Assembly (NCBI RefSeq): GCF_023544465.1
Contig: NZ_JALPVL010000016.1
Span: forward strand, 1-64,000
Source of the DNA: Paractinoplanes maris
Lineage (GTDB): Bacteria > Actinomycetota > Actinomycetes > Mycobacteriales > Micromonosporaceae
Length of the DNA: 64,000 nucleotides
Direction of reading: 5' to 3'
Shown: piece by piece, positions 62,201 to 64,000 of the stretch
Position numbering within the stretch: position 1 is the stretch's first letter
How the letters are laid out: the number at the start of each line of letters is the position of its first letter
Position numbers and translations under genes: made by a program
The notes under the pieces: model-generated
The model's database searches: none
Told to the model about the DNA's origin: nothing
What the model saw: only the letters and a program-made list of their open reading frames with translations

Positions 62201-64000
62201 CTCGCCTCTACTTCTTCCGTCGATGAGGCGGCTGCGGCTTCTTCCGCCGATGACGATGAGCCGGCGGCGGTTTCTTCGCTCGACGCCGCGAGTCGGCCTG
62301 CGGCGGACGAAACGGACCTTCGGGAGCCGGTCGCCGGAGAGGACGTGACGGCGAGCGCCGCTGTCATCGTTGACGAGCCGGTGGCCGACGGCGGCCGATC
62401 GGTCGTTGAGCAGGTCGACGGCGAGCCCCAGGTGGACGACGCCGTCGCCGACGTCGACCGGGCCGGGGATGAGCCGGTGGCCGACGCCGAGGTCGTTCCG
62501 GATGAGCCGGTGGCTGACGACGTGGTGGACGCCGAGGTCGTCGAGGACGAGGCTGTCGTCCCCCCGTACCTGCCGGAGCCGTACTACCCGATGCCCGGGC
62601 TCTACCGCTCGGAGTCGCGGAGCACCGAGCCGGACTACTCGGCGCCCGACGACTTCTTCTTCGCGCCGTCGTCGGCCGGGACGTTCGCCAGCTCGCTGGA
62701 GCTGCCCGCCGCGCCGGAGTCGACGGTCCCCTACTTCGGCGACCGGCCCGATTTCGAGAGCACCCGGAACCTCGCCGACCTGGCCGTCACCCGCAGCTTC
62801 GACGCCCCCGACCTCGACGCGACGACAACCTTCGAGGTCCCGGCCGCCGAGGACCCGCCGGCCATCTTCGAGGCGCCGAACCGGCGGGTGGCGCGGACCT
62901 TCGAGACACCCGACCCGGAAACCTCGGGAAGCATCGTGCTGCCCGACCTCATCCCGGCGCCGGCCGAGCCCGTGGCCCAGGAACCCGAGCCGGAGCTCGA
63001 CGTCACCCGCAGCTTCGACGCGCCCGACCTGGAGGCCACCCGGCGGCTGCAGATCCCCGGCCTGGAGACGACGCGCCACCTGCCCGCCCCCGCGATCGAA
63101 CGCGCCCGCCGCCTCGAGAACCCCGCGCCATCGCCCAGCCCGGACGTCGCGCCCCTGCCCAAGCGCCCGACCTCCGACTCGCTGCCCCGGCGCATCCCCA
63201 CGTCCGAGCCCCTCCCCCAGCGGATCGTGCCGCCAGACGCGTCCGCTGCTCAGCGGATCGTGCCGCCCCCCGCGGCCGAGCCCTTGCCTCAGCGGACCGT
63301 GCGACCGACCGCAGCCGACCCCCAGCGGAGCGATCTCCCATCCGCGACCGACCCCCTGCCCCGCCGGGCCGTCCCACCGACCGCAGCCGACCCCCAGCGC
63401 AGCGGTCTCCCTTCCGCGACCGACCCCCTGCCCCGCCGGGCCGTTCCACCGACCACAGCCGAACCACTGCCCCACCGGGGCGTCCCACCGACCACAGCCG
63501 AACCCCAGCGGATCCTGCTCCCGCCCGCCGCAGAACCCCCGCCCCCGCGGAGGGTGCCTCCGGCGGCCGCCGAGCCGCTGCCCCGGCGGACCGTCTCGCC
63601 CGCATCCTCGGAGCCCGTCCTGCCCCAGTCGCTGCCGATGGCCGAGCAGGCACCGGTGGCCGACCCGCTGCCGCCGCGGACCTCGCGGCCGGAGCCGTCC
63701 GTCGCCGAGACCGGTGGGCGCCGGTCGGATCTGGGCAGCCTGTTCGCCGCGCGCCGGGCGGCCGAGCCGGACGAGCGGCCCGCACCCGCTCCGCAGACCG
63801 ATGACTGGTCGCCCTCGCGGCCGGCTGAGGAACCGGTCGAGCCGACCCCGCTGCGGCGGCCCGCGACGCTGGGCGAACGGCCGTACTCGTTCCGGCCCGG
63901 CACTGACATCGCCGAACCGGCCGTGGCTGAGCCCGGGCCGCCGGTGACACCTTCCCCGGCGTACGCGTCCTCGGTGACCCCACCGGCGCCGCGCCGGCCC
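59237..64000 (+). CDS. MMPL/RND-family transporter with giant low-complexity tail (runs off the window)
   Basis: The frame is open from ATG 59237 to the last base, at least 1588 codons, and has no stop in the window. Residues 1 to about 680 are a complete MMPL transporter: TM1, a porter-like ectodomain, helices with GLGMAIDYGLFMVGRF (Asp/Tyr about 244-245), a second ectodomain from about 385 and GLSTDYEVFLLSRM near 585. Beyond about 700 the chain becomes disordered: an acidic Ala/Ser/Asp/Glu stretch (about 760-1110), an aromatic patch (EPYYPMPGLYRSE), 11-residue TRSF repeats and a Pro/Arg-rich part. The tail should be cytoplasmic. Substrate, probably a lipid or polyketide, is unknown. Confidence 0.85.
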   Translation, partial: MFAGWGSWVARFRWPVLSVALVAVISAGVWGLGVFGQLTEGGYNDPDSESSQATEAVQKAFGAQGGDLVVIYTPTKGKITDVALGQRIRSTLQGLPKSAVKSSTSYWSTRSPQFVAKDKTSGVALLTLAGADDGAKLDAFREIDDKLAVAGTKVQLSGGVVLADATSTRSTQDLAKAEIISLPITLILLVLLFGSLVAASVPVLVGGAAVLGSLGILHAIAGVHDVNSFAVNVASLLGLGMAIDYGLFMVGRFREEQSKGRTPAEAVRRTVATAGRTVVFSATLLMIALGGLLLFPQGFLKSLAYGGLAAVGLAALLSLTLLPALLAVLGPRIDKLPIKLPGRGNEGSFWGRLAAWVLRHRVLVALPILAGLLVLAAPIAGVRFGEADERTLPAQDPARQAIETLKADYPQFTDSGVPIVLRGSADTSGFAVTLRQIPGIAQIGPAQRAGEVTVFNATLRASDPFSTEAREVVDRIRSLPTPNGAELLVGGATARNVDSLAATAAKLPLMVAMLVGATLLLMFFAFGSILLPIKAVLMSALSLSATFGILVWIFQDGHLAGTLNVTPAPLEAGIVVLMAAVVFGLSTDYEVFLLSRMVEARAHGASTNEAVTIGLARTGRVISAAALLLIVVTGAFALSSVTTMRFVGVGMIVALLLDATVVRMLLVPAVMGLLGNAVWWAPGPLRRLQERAGLSEHAGEEPPALPPGRHAAGEPTVMLALPPGPNYSAWDREAAGVMLLPPGMVGRARPGKNDTATEVIPKVTDEAGEPGGARALPAGTASVSAAASVPASASGSASGSSGDDDIVDAEIIEDDEPVAGETAASESTQAAPDDEQVDAEIVEDEISAASDSDSVSTPASALADSEPVAASSAVTTSVDEPATGSSVDAPATASSSGVSAAASSVGAPETASPGDESASSSSDDLPDMSSPNEQPAVPSRDDRPATATPDDAPAAASADDQPASDTSIDAPATASSADATATAFPVSELASTSSVDEAAAASSADDDEPAAVSSLDAASRPAADETDLREPVAGEDVTASAAVIVDEPVADGGRSVVEQVDGEPQVDDAVADVDRAGDEPVADAEVVPDEPVADDVVDAEVVEDEAVVPPYLPEPYYPMPGLYRSESRSTEPDYSAPDDFFFAPSSAGTFASSLELPAAPESTVPYFGDRPDFESTRNLADLAVTRSFDAPDLDATTTFEVPAAEDPPAIFEAPNRRVARTFETPDPETSGSIVLPDLIPAPAEPVAQEPEPELDVTRSFDAPDLEATRRLQIPGLETTRHLPAPAIERARRLENPAPSPSPDVAPLPKRPTSDSLPRRIPTSEPLPQRIVPPDASAAQRIVPPPAAEPLPQRTVRPTAADPQRSDLPSATDPLPRRAVPPTAADPQRSGLPSATDPLPRRAVPPTTAEPLPHRGVPPTTAEPQRILLPPAAEPPPPRRVPPAAAEPLPRRTVSPASSEPVLPQSLPMAEQAPVADPLPPRTSRPEPSVAETGGRRSDLGSLFAARRAAEPDERPAPAPQTDDWSPSRPAEEPVEPTPLRRPATLGERPYSFRPGTDIAEPAVAEPGPPVTPSPAYASSVTPPAPRRP
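62780..63130 (+). repeat. 11-residue repeats in the MMPL tail
   Basis: Protein repeats of the form T-R-x-(F/L)-x-x-P-x-L-E-x. Examples are TRSFDAPDLDA, then after a diverged stretch TRSFDAPDLEA, TRRLQIPGLET, TRHLPAPAIER and ARRLENPAPS. Alternating basic, hydrophobic and proline positions suggest short linear binding motifs. Confidence 0.7.
63305..63448. repeat. 72-bp direct repeat in the MMPL tail
   Basis: Copies at 63305-63376 and 63377-63448 are nearly identical; the 24-codon period preserves frame. They encode a PTAADPQRS...PLPRRAVP block, and shorter related blocks flank them. Confidence 0.85.

Noticed and set aside
61414..62367. Long open frame on the minus strand opposite the MMPL tail
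   Set aside because: Ser/Ala/Glu repeats mirror the sense-strand repeats; no ribosome site and no domain. An antisense shadow of the repetitive tail.
61600..63000. Separate downstream gene after the MMPL transporter
   Set aside because: No stop codon interrupts the frame and no ribosome site followed by a new domain was found; one continuous ORF is simpler.

Overview
The window is a 64 kb stretch of very high-GC bacterial DNA with dense genes, many GTG and TTG starts, and ATGA or GTGA stop/start overlaps. This fits an actinomycete. A saprophytic, possibly zoospore-forming Micromonosporaceae member (Actinoplanes-like) is my best inference. It rests on the xylanolytic enzymes with CBM2 domains, a probable CebR operator, a methyl-accepting chemotaxis protein, IclR-controlled beta-ketoadipate genes and SpoIIE/ANTAR/c-di-GMP signalling. 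No diagnostic rRNA lies inside the window, so the genus is not proven.

Layout. 1-160 is the promoter and leader of an rRNA operon that runs leftward out of the window. 665-3026 holds an amidohydrolase and a PAP2-type membrane protein. 3140-10119 is a protocatechuate/4-hydroxybenzoate module: a leftward pcaH-G-B-L-I-J operon, with a divergent IclR regulator and pobA. 10238-17033 has an MFS exporter, a double AsnC-type regulator, a UPF0718 permease operon with two tiny repeat-containing ORFs, and a polysaccharide deacetylase lipoprotein. 17239-19949 is a GH10 xylanase and acetylxylan esterase operon behind a CebR-like palindrome. 20103-25217 carries hypotheticals, an EEP-family hydrolase, a repeat-rich HhH membrane protein and a GlsB/YeaQ protein.

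25290-34822 contains two import systems. The first is a TauABC-like ABC set divergent from an IclR gene. The second is a sugar-type lipoprotein with a single-chain fusion of both permeases, next to another IclR gene and a KdaD-like FAH-family enzyme. 34831-37201 is a PstS-like lipoprotein and a GlnX-like four-TM receptor. 37393-45448 has a degenerate alpha/beta hydrolase, two ArsR-SRPBCC cassettes, a DDN-like F420 protein, a chemoreceptor, an IS30 transposase relic beside a G-quadruplex motif, and an erythromycin-esterase homologue. 45642-57366 holds signalling and central metabolism: a ricin-lectin membrane protein, an ANTAR-PAS-SpoIIE phosphatase with a LacI-like-GGDEF protein, gnd, a membrane GGDEF-EAL protein, pgm, a STAS protein and yaaA.

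The right end has an FKBP-type PPIase, an anchored proline/serine-linker protein and an MMPL/RND transporter. The transporter reads open to the last base, giving at least 1588 codons, of which about 900 form a low-complexity, repeat-rich cytoplasmic tail. That protein, the permease operon with repeat-born junction ORFs, the catalytically degenerate hydrolase and the fused ABC permease are the most unusual items.
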